A stretch of DNA of 64,000 nt from Prochilodus magdalenae (lineage: Eukaryota; Chordata; Actinopteri; Characiformes; Prochilodontidae): assembly GCA_024036415.1 (NCBI GenBank), contig JAMWET010003895.1:372001-436000 (forward strand), in the 5' to 3' direction. The position numbers and the translations under genes are program-made. The notes under the pieces are model-generated. The model was not told the DNA's origin. It was given only the letters and a program-made list of their open reading frames with translations, and did no database searches. Position 1 is the first letter of the stretch, and each line of letters opens with the position of its first letter. Positions 14,042 through 35,900 of this stretch are shown one piece after another.

Positions 14042-14093
14042 GCCCTTCATGAGGGGCCTAGAAGGGTGGGGGCTGGCACCTCGCCTCTTTCCT
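13822..14093 (-). CDS. bok: bok coding exon 1 (translation start at 14041)
   Basis: The acceptor (CTTTTTACACAG) at 14094-14095 shows that an upstream 5' UTR exon exists. The coding part, 13822-14041, encodes MEMLRRSSVFAAEVMEVFDR and then SPTDKELVSQ, the BH4-like N-terminal helix region, and leaves in phase 1 (donor GTAAAT). The 52 nt between acceptor and ATG are leader. Confidence 0.93.
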
Positions 14094-14832
14094 CTGTGTA
14101 AAAAGAAAGAAATCACATTCTTGTAAAGAGTCACCAGGTTATTAGATACACCTACACTGTACCTACACACAGTGACCATCAGGTACCCCTACACTATAGA
14201 TGAACTGTAGCTTGTCTGCTGCTGCACAGTTTATAAGCCCTGCTCTACCCTGTGCATGAATGGATAAAGGATCCCCATAAGACCACCACTGACCAGATCA
14301 GTAGGTGAAGATGGTTCTCAACACAGTTATACTGACATAGTTGCTTGTTGGTAGGGTGTTTTAGGGTGGTGTGGTGAGAGTTTATTACTGCTGTTCCTTG
14401 GCATTTCAAACAGCTGGTGGTCCGCCATCCAAAAATATTCAGCCAACGGTGGCCTTATGGTCAGAAACGGACCACTGATAAGATGACTAACACAATTTAT
14501 CCATGGCAACAGTCTCTAAGTGGTTGTACCACCAAGGCAGGTGTTTCCAATAAACTGGCCAGCCACTCTACATCTGTCTATATGGTATAAATCGCTGGTC
14601 ATTTGTTGCTAAATGCATTTAAGGCGTGGATGTCATGGCTTCTTTAAGAATTTCGTATTGATAGACAGTTCTTCTCACCCAACTTCTCAGTCAGACCTCA
14701 TCTCATCTCTTCAGACCTCATAACTTAAGATAACCGCTGCTGAACGCCGTTTCTGAGATCCGTCTATCAGGTGGTTTTTAGATTTTGGTTATTTTGAGTT
14801 TTTTTTATTATCCAAATATAACCATAACTCAC
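14094..14832 (-). other. bok: bok 5' UTR intron
   Basis: It is inferred from the acceptor at 14094 and the GTGAGT donor at 14831-14832. It contains most of a dispersed repeat fragment near 14230-14590. Confidence 0.55.
14230..14590. repeat. Dispersed interspersed-repeat fragment
   Basis: Phrases such as ACTGACCAGATCAGTAGGTG and CCATCCAAAAATATTC resemble a repeat widely scattered in teleost genomes, with a decayed related copy split around 41454-42500. The assignment is from memory of fish repeats; boundaries and class are uncertain. Confidence 0.45.
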
Positions 14833-15000
14833 CTCTGTTGTGTTCTATGACCCTTTCCAGTTGAGCTGATCTTCAGAAACTGCCCGCTGGCGCTGATGCA
14901 GAGGAAGACGCTCAGAGAGCTGTTGCTAAATCCTGCATGTAAAAGTCACGGCTCTCTGTAAACTGCAGCCACATCCGACATTTTAAAGCCTCGACGCCGA
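14833..15000 (-). other. bok: Probable bok 5' non-coding exon
   Basis: A good donor (CAACAGAG then GTGAGT) closes this block, which abuts a GC-rich promoter-like region. It would splice to the acceptor at 14094. The transcription start is not determinable from sequence alone, so the upper boundary is approximate. Confidence 0.5.
14946..14981 (-). other. Upstream ORF in bok leader, 11 codons
   Basis: An ATG at 14979-14981 opens MSDVAAVYREP and stops at TGA. It would be in the mature leader only if transcription starts above 14981. Its function is inference. Confidence 0.3.
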
Positions 15001-15240
15001 ACGGAGAGAGTTTGCTCGCCTGCCGCAGACGGACTGTGGTCTTTATTCGTCCTTTCGTCTTAAATCAGCTGCTTGCGCTCCGTTTCCACACTCGCTGCTT
15101 TACTGAGGAGCGCAGGAGGACAAGTTTCCTTCTATGGCCAACCAAGCAAGGGAGGGTCGATGGTGGGCGGGGTCACGTCCAACGGACCACGCCCCCGCAA
15201 AGCCTGAGAGGCCGTTTCGTTTCACACGAAAATGCTGATG
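15000..15240 (-). promoter_or_regulatory. bok: GC/CpG-rich probable bok promoter
   Basis: Local CpG density is far above the flanks. It holds a GC box (GGGCGGGG, 15165-15172), a CACGTC element just after it and a CCACGCCCCC box near 15187-15196. It lies directly upstream of the inferred non-coding exon. No TATA box was identified. Confidence 0.55.
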
Positions 15241-17641
15241 TCTTTAAAGGGGAAATTAAAATTAACTGGTATATTTAAATGGTTCATGAATTAGTTAGAA
15301 TTGCCCACACTGAGGGTGAGAACCAAACGCCTGAGGAGTTTAAACAGACCAATATGAAATAATATCAACAAAATGATGTAAAGGAGTTTGACGGTGTCAC
15401 TGATGCCTATGTATCGTGTTGCAGGGATACCTACTGCAGTTAGCATGCTAGCCAGCTAACCTTGGCCCTCGTGTCTCATACACAACTGTGTATCTCAGAG
15501 GGCTATAGCAAATCACTGTAGCGTTCAATTTCAGCAGCAAGTAAAATAAGTGTATAAATTAAGTGTGTTAGCATTGCTAGCATTGTTTCGCAGCTGGAGA
15601 TGCTCTTGGTGAGTAAAAGAATAAAGTTTGATGCTGAACTCAAAAACGGGTGTTAATTCTAACACTGATGAGGAACGGTACGTTTCTTATGATGAGCTGA
15701 ACATCACAGCTTTCTGGTCATAAGGCCAGTATGGAGTATGCATCGTCTTACAGATTGCTCCTTTAATGCCTCTAATGGCTCCGTTACGGATAATTATTAC
15801 ACAAAATTGTTACAAATATGGTTCTTGATCCCTGATACATACTTTTGTTCTGATGTTCCTATCATAATCACTGTAAAGTAGATCTGTAAAGGAGTTGGTT
15901 AGTTTCCCCACAACAAGCAACTTCACATAAAACCACTCTGAAGGACTTTTAAAAACTGAAAAAACCCTTAGAGTCTACATACTATGGGCTGCCATGTAGC
16001 CAGTCAGGTAAGACCTCTTTTAACCACATCTTAGTAATGTTATTGTAAATATATAATTTTTTATTTCACAGCAGAAAGCATAAATATTCACTCATGCTTT
16101 CACTAGACTGTCATTAAACTAGTTAACAAATACAATATTACTGAGCTGTTACAGCTTCTATAAATTGAAGCTGCCAATTTATACAAGTAAGCAGGAAAGT
16201 TACATTCGTTCTTGAGTCATTGCACTGCCCTCGTCCCCCTCGTCTTCTGGAACTGATGTTAAAGCTTTCCCTGGTTCATATATTGCAGAATATTTAATAG
16301 ACTATATTCCACATTAGATCATTAAGCTTATTAAATTAAGCTTGTTAATTATTGTTATTCCTATATAGATCACACTCGCTGACGCATTGAGCGCCTACTT
16401 TTAATAGCAGTTAAAAAAGGGTTTTGGCATTTCCTTTTTCCTTTCTAATTTATTTCTTATTTAATTATCATCTTTATGATGACTTTGATATATAGCAATG
16501 CTCACTCCATTTCTTTTAAACTTCCCCATTACACTAACAACAAGTTAGACACGGACAACGCTCCTTTTTAAAAATAGTCAGGGGTTGTCCCACTTTTCAC
16601 AAGAAGAGTTTAACGGTTGAAAATATTTAGAGCTACCCACCCTATTAAAACAGAAAGTCGCCCCTGTCTTGTGACTATAGTGAAACAATGATTCAGAAAT
16701 CCTCTTTAGGATCTGCTTTGACAGGCCCAGTAATTACCACTTCATCACATCACTTTAAACTGCACCCACGCCCAGGTTTACATTTTTTTAATGATAGACA
16801 GAACTTGCAGATATGTACCGACCAATGGACGACCGCCTACTGATGAAACAATAAGAGGGAACAACGGCAAGACAGTGAAGACACAAAAAGGGAACAAACA
16901 TGAAGAGAAACCAAACCAGAAGAGTTTTTTTATCGCAAACGTGGGCCAGCATTGTGCCAAGTGTGAGAACAAGAACCAACAGAGCTGCAGCAGTTCCTCT
17001 TTGTTGAGCACATGTTATCAAGCTGTCTGAAACTGAACGTCACTTGCTGAGGAATCGCTCAGTAACCACATAGATCTGATGTGGCCAGTGATGTGACACT
17101 ACAGCATGTCGGTAATAGCTACAGGTGTTCCAGTGGTAAAGGATATATCCACTGACAAAGTAAATGTTTCAGAATAACCACTAAATACATGCTTCACCGA
17201 ATACTCCATGACATGTAGGTGTATCATGATTCTAGCCTGAAGGCCTGAACTGAGGCCTAAACGAATTTACATCATGACTGAGCCGACGCACAGAACATCT
17301 GAGCACATATGCAATACTGAGTGTTTTTTGTTTCCTTGTTAGGGATCTGAGAAATAAAGACATTAACTGTAGCTCTTGTCAAGACGTCGCCACAGACAGC
17401 TTTCCAGACTGTTGCCTTGGAAACCAGGGCAGCCGTCCACAGTGAGCCGGCAGATCATTTGTTGCTCTAAGAATTTAGAAATAAGATCTTCAAATACATG
17501 TACATTTGCTCTGCATTGCGCGCAATATCACAATGAATAAAAGCTAACCTGAACCACATACAGTATTTATTAAGTCCTCTTCAATTCATTCACTAAAGCA
17601 TGCAGAATCCAAAGTGAATCAGCAGCTTAGTGCAGTCAGAT

Positions 17642-17663
17642 CCCTAACCCTAACCCTAACCCT
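17642..17663. repeat. Short interstitial (CCCTAA)n tract
   Basis: Three and two-thirds perfect CCCTAA units form 22 bp of vertebrate telomere sequence. It is too short to imply an ancestral chromosome end. Confidence 0.8.
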
Positions 17664-18692
17664 GCTGGTTCAGCCTCTGTGGTCCACATTTGGCCTATAA
17701 TTCAGTGACATCACACGCTTACCTAAATAGCAAATGCAATTGTCAAAAAGAGTCTTTAGAAGCCACCCACTCTGGTGGGTTTCTGTTTTCTTTTCTAATA
17801 AGGAAGATAAAAACAGGCCTGGCTACACATTCCCATGAATTTCTTATGTTCGGTTGAAGAGAGGGAGTCACTGTGGCACCTCCTCCCTAAATCTGTATTT
17901 CTGTGGAAGCACCAGGTGTGTCATGGCTTGCATGAGGAATACCTTCAGGTTTCTTTGGTTCTGGCTCTTTGACAACTTCATTGTTCATATCCACACACAC
18001 ACATAGCATGTTTAGCACTGACAAATCCCTCAGTCCGGATGTTTAAACTAATCCATGTATTATGCAAATACTGAATTGCAAGCTGCGAATCTGGTACTGG
18101 ACCATGACCAAATCCTTAAGTGCACGTTCACTGGTATTATTAACATCATATCTTTTTGTGCAATGCTGCACCCTAGAGGAATTAAGCAGTAGTAGTAATT
18201 AGTCTATTTGCCTGTTTGCACCTTGGCAACTGCAGTATGCTCTGTTCTTAAGATTAACCACATCAGAAACCACAATTCTTCATAATGCTGCAGCTATAGT
18301 ACTAACATGTAAAAGTAGCAGAGTACACATTATATCAGTTTTAGTATCACTGTACAGCTAGAATTGATTTTAAGATGATTTTGTTATATATAATATAATA
18401 GCTATTTTTGTTGGTTTTAATTTTTATTTTCTAATCACTACAGATAATCAGCAGTTGTTACGTAGTGTTCTGTAGTGCAGTATCGCATCTCTCAGGCTTA
18501 TCGTTACAAAGAAAAAGTGCCTGCACTACGCAAATACATCACAGCAAATTTCTCCCATGCTGATAAAGAAGGGATGACTGCTACTATAGCCACTGCAGAA
18601 TTTATTAAATACAGACATTATATTTGGCTTTCAGGCAATAACATTACATAACCTTACTAACCACAGTGCTTGTAGTTTTTAAGGGCTCCTCC

Positions 18693-19070
18693 TACAGTGG
18701 CATGGAAACATTTTGGGCACCCCAGGTCAAAATCTCTGTCACTGTAAATTACAAAAGGCAAAAAAGATGACAAGCAGCATTACTTTTTTATTTCCATATT
18801 TTACACTTTCAATATATAAAAACAGGACAAAGCTAAAAACTTGGTCATCTTCAATATCTGTGGGTGCCCAAACTTTTGCATGGTGATTATTTCCTTTTTT
18901 TTTCACTCATAAATTGTACACAACAATACAGTAATCAATAATAAAAAAAAAATAAGTTGAAATAAATGAATCATCTTTAACTTCCCACCTTTCGCAGATT
19001 AGTTATCTTCTGCTTGCTTATCAAATCACAGTAACAGTAAAGTTACCCAAACATTTTGCATGCCATTGTA
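18693..19070. mobile_element. Tc1/mariner-type MITE
   Basis: The ends are TACAGTGGCATG and CATGCCATTGTA, inverted repeats with a terminal TA on each side, the target site of Tc1/mariner elements. The inner end motifs ATTTTGGGCACC and GTTACCCAAACATTTTGC continue the match. It is 378 bp with no transposase frame. Confidence 0.8.
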
Positions 19071-19439
19071 CCTTCAAAGTATATCATCAGAGGTGGTTTT
19101 CTTAGTCTTAAACCAGAAGATCTAAAGACTATTAAGGCGACACTGTAGGAGCTGAGCTGGCATGTTCATAACAAATGTAGCAGTGTTTACTTTGTCAGTG
19201 TAGGCCAGAGTGCTTGTTTAATACCTTCTTTATTAGAATAATATTTTGTGTTACATGTCTGCTGTTATTTTTTTCAAAACCTCTTTTATACTTTGTAAAC
19301 TTGTTACAAATAGTTTAGTATTAGTATTAGTTGTATGTAATAACAGTAGTAACAACAGCAGACTCAGTAGTAGTAATAACAGTATTATTTGTAGTGATTG
19401 TTTGTATCATAGCCTACAGGTGCATAAAAACGCCACAAC

Positions 19440-19500
19440 GAAGAAAAACTACAGTACCCAGACGATTTTGCGCAATGGAGTACTCCACGCATGCGCATTA
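19440..19500 (+). promoter_or_regulatory. stk25: stk25 promoter elements: ZNF143-like and NRF1-like sites
   Basis: ACTACAGTACCCAGAC at 19448-19463 fits the ZNF143/Staf consensus, and CGCATGCGCA at 19488-19497 fits a palindromic NRF1 site. They lie about 350-400 nt upstream of the start codon, ahead of GC-rich leader. Both factors commonly sit at TATA-less housekeeping promoters; occupancy here is inference. Confidence 0.5.
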
Positions 19501-19847
19501 CATCATCCCCTTTCACAAAGTAGCAGAAGCAGCTTAGGAAAGGGAGTCTCCTCGGTAAGACATTAAAGTAGGAATACTCCGATTAAATTCGGTGTCAGGC
19601 GTCCTGCATGGACGGAAGGATACACCGCGACCCTGAACAAATCCAGGGTGGGCCTACAGGAAGGACTTCGCTAACAGACAGCCGGAGAGAGGTGTGATTG
19701 AGGGAGCAGACAGAGGCTTTTAGCCAGTGTTTCTGTAGGGGGGCACGGTCCAGAAAATAGGGGAAAAAGTGAAGTAGGAGGAAGACAGACCGCTCCAGAC
19801 CGGAGGGGAAGGGCAGCGTGAGCTCCAGCTCGGTGTGAGCGGCCGCC

Positions 19848-30217
<10,370 letters not shown>

Positions 30218-30485
30218 AATGAACCTGAGCGACTGCTGGGGGACCCTTTCCATTCACTCTGGGAGGACCATCTGGATCAGGCCATATTCCACTTCGTGAT
30301 CTCCTTTCCATCTGAACATATAAGAGCTTTGGACCTTTAATACAATCAATGGCACTCATCTTTTCATTTCAGCAAACAATCTGATTTTTTTACTGTCTTC
30401 TTTATGAAATATTATTGACTTTTTCAACTGAAAGGAATTTCAGCTCTGTGTATTCCAGGAGGTGATATACGACTTCATTATATTC

Positions 30486-30491
30486 AATAAA
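30486..30491 (+). terminator. stk25: stk25 polyadenylation signal AATAAA
   Basis: A canonical hexamer about 270 nt after the stop is followed within 25 nt by a T-rich run (30513-30527). Confidence 0.75.
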
Positions 30492-30510
30492 CTGCACAGA
30501 TGCAGATCGA

Positions 30511-32576
30511 CAAGTTTTTTTTTTCTTTTCCATCGTGATGAGAAAAGTATCAAACATTTAATGCATTCATAAATTACTAGAAAATCAATAACACCAGTTC
30601 CATTTTATTAGTTATTTTCTTAAAGTAATGACATGGAATTAGCTACATGAATGGTGTACAGGAGCATAGCTCCAGCATCATGCTACACAATAAATAAAAG
30701 AGACGGAATACAGACAGAAGAAAGAGGAGTGGACTTCGGAGAGCACGAGTGATTTAGAGCTTCAGGAAGACTCCCTTGTTTAAGTCTCGGAGGGACAGAC
30801 ATTAGACAGAAAAAGCATCAAACACAAATTCCAGTCTTTGTAGGAAATGTATAAAACTGAGTTATGAGACCACGTGCCCAGACGGTGAGCATCCCAGTGC
30901 TGGTCATTTAACACCAGCGAAAGTCCTGGACTCATATTGAGATGTATATAATATCTGCTTACTTACTGAAGAGCATACATATAGTCACCAGTACCGATTA
31001 ATATATGGCTGAAATATCACAGCCAAGGTTTTCAGTCTTATATGAGACTTTTTTTTAATTTTATTTTATTTTTTTAGGTCTTTGGTTGGACCCAGTACAG
31101 CATGTTCAATGAACCAATGTAACAGCCTAGCATAGACTATGATCCATTTAATGATATACATCTCCCAAATAATACAGTTAAGTTACAGTTAAGCCCAGCC
31201 CATATAAGTAAACACAGCATTGCTATAATCAAAACCTCAACAGGTCTGAGCCGTCACCATGTGAGAAACACCAAATATTCAAAGCAAAGTAACTGGCCCT
31301 GCAAACGATTTAGTAACACAGGTTATAGCGTAATCCGTAAATATACATCTTGCTTTGACCTATCAAAGGGAATAAAGTCAATCAGTTGACCTTTTCTGAT
31401 AATGGTAATGACCTTTCTTTTGGTTTTACCTCATAAATACTGAAGGAATTCTAATATGAATGAAAGAGGCGACAACCCTGCATGATCCGTCTTCAGAATC
31501 AGGATACAGGAGAAGCCTAAGTGGAAAGTTGTTTTTTTTTAAGAACTATATTCAGAAACTGAAAAATCCAGAGTTAAGGTTAGCTATATTGTTTGCAACT
31601 AAAGGCATTAGGTGGCAAAACCTGTATTCATTTAAACTGTGCGTACTATAGAAACAAACTCCCCCTTGTGGTTAAGGAACGTTATCCTTTCATTCTCTCT
31701 CTCTTTTTCTGTAATTATGGTAATACAAAAATCAGAGATGAGAGTTGTGCATACAAGCATTATCAAGAATCCTCACACAAATATTTCCAGGACAGCCTGA
31801 TAAGCAAAATACTCAGAACCTTTCAGATTTTAAAGTCAAAGCAGTGTAGCTGTTAATTAGATAGCTGTTAATTAGATAGGTCATTTAAAAAATGTAGAGA
31901 GTAACGGGTATATGCTAACTTCACTGAACAGTCAGAGTCATCTTACTGTGGTCTTTAGAGAAAGCAAACGACACTGCATACACACCATATAGACTTGAGC
32001 ACTTTCCTCCAGCACTCGCTTGAAAACCTGTTATTCTGTCACTCACCTTCACCATCACCCTTGTTGGATGCCACCTCTCTATTGCTTTGTAAGATTTTCT
32101 TTAAGATAAAAAAAGAGGGTGATGGGCATATTTCCAAGTAGTTTCATCTCACACTCGCCAACGTCCTGAGCTCCCGCCAACATGTCCCTTTGGCCCACAT
32201 GACTGTGGTGAGTCTTCCAAGCAGATACACGCATCTGTGCCTGCATCACTCTTTTCACTTACTCTACCATCCAGGACCTAATTCAGCCCCTCTCCAGTCC
32301 GTTATTCTCTCCAGCAATGTCCCGTAACTGTTCTCCCATTTTAAGCCACTTTGACATTGGTTTTATGCTAAATAAGCATGTGCTTTGACACTGCAGTCCA
32401 TTCAAGAGGCTCTTATTCATTGAAAATGTGAGACAACACTGTATGGCAGTGTCAGCAAAGCTGGAGAAAGCCCCAGGTTTTTGAGATGAAGGTCTGGCAG
32501 TTTTTCTGAAATGCGACCACAGAAATAGTAGGAGGAGCACATAAGCCTAAATACAAAAATAATCCCCACATGTGGT
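30511..32576. other. stk25-farp2 tail-to-tail intergenic gap
   Basis: About 2 kb. It holds direct-repeat copy 2 (32303-32495) and a 15-bp unit tandemly repeated twice at about 31846-31876. No gene was seen. Confidence 0.6.
32303..32495 (+). repeat. Direct repeat copy 2 (empty SINE site)
   Basis: It matches 29655-30050 but reads straight through the SINE insertion point (TTTTATGCTAAATAAGCATG), so it preserves the pre-insertion state. Confidence 0.85.
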
Positions 32577-32582
32577 TTTATT
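32577..32582 (-). terminator. farp2: Probable farp2 polyadenylation signal
   Basis: AATAAA in farp2 sense lies about 310 nt after the stop. It is the first canonical hexamer I noticed downstream, but other signals further down cannot be excluded. Confidence 0.5.
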
Positions 32583-32888
32583 ACAGTTCTAGAAAACTAT
32601 GCAGAACTTGGTGTAACTTCAACTAAATGTTGAAAAAGGAGTGGAAGCCCCGGGCAAAAAAGACGGAGAAAGAGGCTCCTTCGGGTTCTAAATCGGTTTC
32701 CTTCAGGTCAGTTGTTACAACGGGCACCTCTTTTGAAGAGATATGCAGTCAGTAATACGTTACGAGGATGACAGGAGTCGGAGCCGTGAAAAACAACAGA
32801 TTAAATAAAATAATGCCATATAGTCCTGGCAGACTGCAGGGCCCAGCCCCCAGCTCCAGGAGGAAAGTCAGACTTAGTTCCTCCTTTT

Positions 32889-32973
32889 TCAGTTCCCGTT
32901 CATTTCTCCTTTGGGGATGAGTAGACTGACCCGCCCTGCAGCGCTGGCTGCGCTTTTTATCACCTCCATCCAT
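32889..32973 (-). CDS. farp2: farp2 last coding exon (PH2 end, stop)
   Basis: It encodes [20 protein letters not shown] and ends KGEMNGN-stop. The acceptor is GTGTATAG and entry is phase 2. The tail after PH2 is shorter than in human FARP2. Confidence 0.92.
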
Positions 32974-35900
32974 CTATACACACAAACATACACCATTACA
33001 CAGTCAGATATGAATATAATATGAATATGATTCCCACACACACACACACTGTTCAATATTATGATTGTATTTTTGAAAAGAAAATGTGTAAATCCAGTGG
33101 GGACAACAAAAAGAGAGAAGAGCTTTACCTTTCGAAAGTATACTCGCTTTCTGCCCTGAAGAAGTAAACGTGGGACTTGAACTGCAGCTTGAAGACGTAC
33201 TCTTTATGAATGCTGTCTGCTTCCCCAGGAGTACTGACTGTATAACCCAGCAGTGGGAGGCTGGCCAGAGGGAAGTCATCCTGAATCAAAAATAGAAAAT
33301 TCATGAACTCCAAAAACCCTGGCAGGGGAATCTCAAAATGGATGTTTTTACAGCTGTCGCTAAAACTAAACTCTGTACACAACAGTACATTAGGAAGACG
33401 CGTGCAGGCCAAAATGGTAACGGTAATCTTGAGACAGTTCTAAGACCTGAGTATGCCTGAACAAACATGCAAAATTACTTTTAGGAAGTCTCAATTTTAG
33501 GTTAAACAAATCAACTGACTTGCCCCACTCAGGACATGCAAAAAACTAGCACATCTGCAGCACGGTTTACACTGCAACCACTAAATAATAAGGCTACTAA
33601 AGAATGTACAGGTGCTTTTGTCATACTCCCATTTGCACCCAAGCCCTCAAAGAAATGTATGAGAGATTTAGCTGAAGTGTTTGCCAGCACCTGATGCGTT
33701 TTATAGAAGAACAGACAGAAGTTGGTGAAGACCACCCACAGCTTTTGCCAGCCATTGCTGTTCTTGAACTTTCTCAGGAGGTAGCCAGACAGCTGGTTCT
33801 GTAGACATGGAGAAGACATCAACACAAAGACTCGTCACTGCACAAAAACGGACCACCCTGCTGATTTAGAACTATGTTCAATAATTAAAATGGAAAGTTT
33901 AAACAACGGGCCCTTCAGCTTCAACATCTTGCGCAAAAATGTGTCTTATGAGACGTCCAAAACTACATTTTTAGGAGTTGACTAAGTAAGAAAATATAAT
34001 CAGTTCACTGCAGAATGTCTTGCTTGGATTGGCAATGGCCTCCCCCATGCTCTCTCCCACAGCCTGGTGTTACTGCCAGACTGGTTCTATTTGTGGGTTT
34101 CAGTAAAAAGGTACAAATCTGATGGATCCCTCATAGCTCACAGCTTTAACATACAGAGAAATTGTATGTCTGGTAGACCAGGAGATACACCTTGAAATAG
34201 AACTAGACAGGACTTTTTTAATATATGCATGTTGGATATGAATGTTTCTGATGAATTTTTGACCTACATTTACTACTTATTTCTACCTTCCTTTATTCCC
34301 TTCCAAATTGGCAAATCTGGCATACAGAAGTCACTGATGTTGCTGGCCCGGAGGAACATGAGGTCCTTACTACAAGGTTAATAGGCCCTATAATCTGGAA
34401 TGCTCTGTTTTATTCCAGGCAGTGGTCAAATTCTATCAAGTTAATTTGATCAGGCCACAGTTGGGATTTGGGCAGGTTTTCTGGGCTAGAGAAAGGTTTG
34501 GACAGTATTTTATTAGACTACAGTGGAGTAGTCAATCAGTTTTGTTTGTATAGTCCCAAAACCCAGACTGGAGGGGGAGATACAGTCTTTGCTTAAAGAT
34601 AGCAGGGTCTGGAGTTTTATAGGTGCGAGTACCTGATTCATGCGCAGATAATCAGTAAGAGAAAGGTTCTGGTTGCGGTACCAGCACACATGGGTGATGG
34701 TGTTGGGTCTCTGGCCCTGACCAAGCAGATAACGAGGGGGCAGCTCTGGTGAAACAGCTGGAGAGCTGAAGACTGAGGACAGACAAGCAGGCAGGCAGGC
34801 AAGGCAGGTAGACAGAAAGATAAAGAAGCATGAAGGGAAAGAAAGGGACAGCAAGTTACATGCAGAAGAAAAGGAAACAGAAGGATTAAAGCAGGCACGG
34901 TGCAGAAAAAGAGAAAGTGAAGTGTGTTAGTATTAGCATTCCATTCAAAGGAGAGAACGGATGGGTTGAAAATGCTTAAGCTGTCCTCCAACTCTGCAGA
35001 AATAAAAATGTTAGTGGAAAGGAAGATGGAGGCTATCCATTCTTTTTACTTCAAAAGAGATGTTAATGAGAAACTGCTGTAGAAAGATGGAGACAGTCTG
35101 AAATGGAGAGGCTTAGGTTAACAGATATAACAAATACAAAAAAGATGAGGCGATCAGCCAGCTACTGGAAAGGAGAGGAAGGAAAAAAGGATAATAAGGG
35201 AGGGAAAGGATGAAAAAGATGGAAGCCGGGATTCATTGTCACAGGTGAATACTAGCCCCTCATTTACAAGTCACTGCTGGGACCAGCCTGTGGTGTTTGA
35301 CCAGTCCGAGGTGTTTGTATACAGAATCCACAGAGTAACGTCTGAGGATAAGCAGTCAAAGTTCCTGCAGATGTATTCCTGTCATACAGTGATGTTTAGT
35401 AGGGCTGCCAAACTTGCTGGCCATTCAAATATCAATATTTTAGACCACTGTGGATTTGCAAATAAGCCTCCAACACGTCACTACATATTTTAACAGCTGC
35501 TGTGAGCTGTGAATGCCTGTATAGGCTTATGGGCATGTATGGGAAGGTTTATGCACATGTATGTATGTATGTATGTATGTATGTATGTATGTATGTATGT
35601 ATGTCTTTGAATGCTACCTCCACTGCTAAGCTGTGGTCAGACATGGAGACGCTTGTGTTACGGTGCCAGCACACATGCATGGTGGTGTTGGCCCGGTGAT
35701 GGCTCTGTTTGTCCAGAGAGCAACGGGACGAGTTTACATCATCCTCCGACTCCTGCTCCAAAGATACCTCATCAGACGACCCTGCCAGAGCATGCAGGGA
35801 GAAGAGAGAGGAGGGGAGGAGTGGAGAGAAGAGGACAAAAGGGAGAGTGATAGGGAAAGGAGGGGTTTATATCTAACTCAGGCTAGGTGGTGATGGTGCT

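Larger units (their letters stand above)
15241..19440. other. bok-stk25 intergenic region
   Basis: This 4.2 kb lies between two divergent promoters. Apart from the MITE at 18693-19070 and a short telomere-like tract at 17642-17663 it is AT-rich sequence without credible coding frames. Confidence 0.6.

Noticed and set aside
15012..15278. 88-aa plus-strand ORF in the bok promoter
   Set aside because: Falls in GC-rich promoter DNA where stops are rare; no recognisable domain or splice context.
16778..17030. Overlapping ORFs on both strands near 16800-17030
   Set aside because: Three short frames over the same DNA with no codon or domain signal; expected by chance.
17642..17663. Telomere-like (CCCTAA)n as evidence of a chromosome fusion
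   Set aside because: Only 22 bp; such short tracts arise freely and nothing else points to a fusion.
32749..32973. [10 protein letters not shown] frame as an alternative farp2 C-terminus
   Set aside because: It is out of phase with the preceding exon; the in-phase frame gives [11 protein letters not shown], as in human FARP2.
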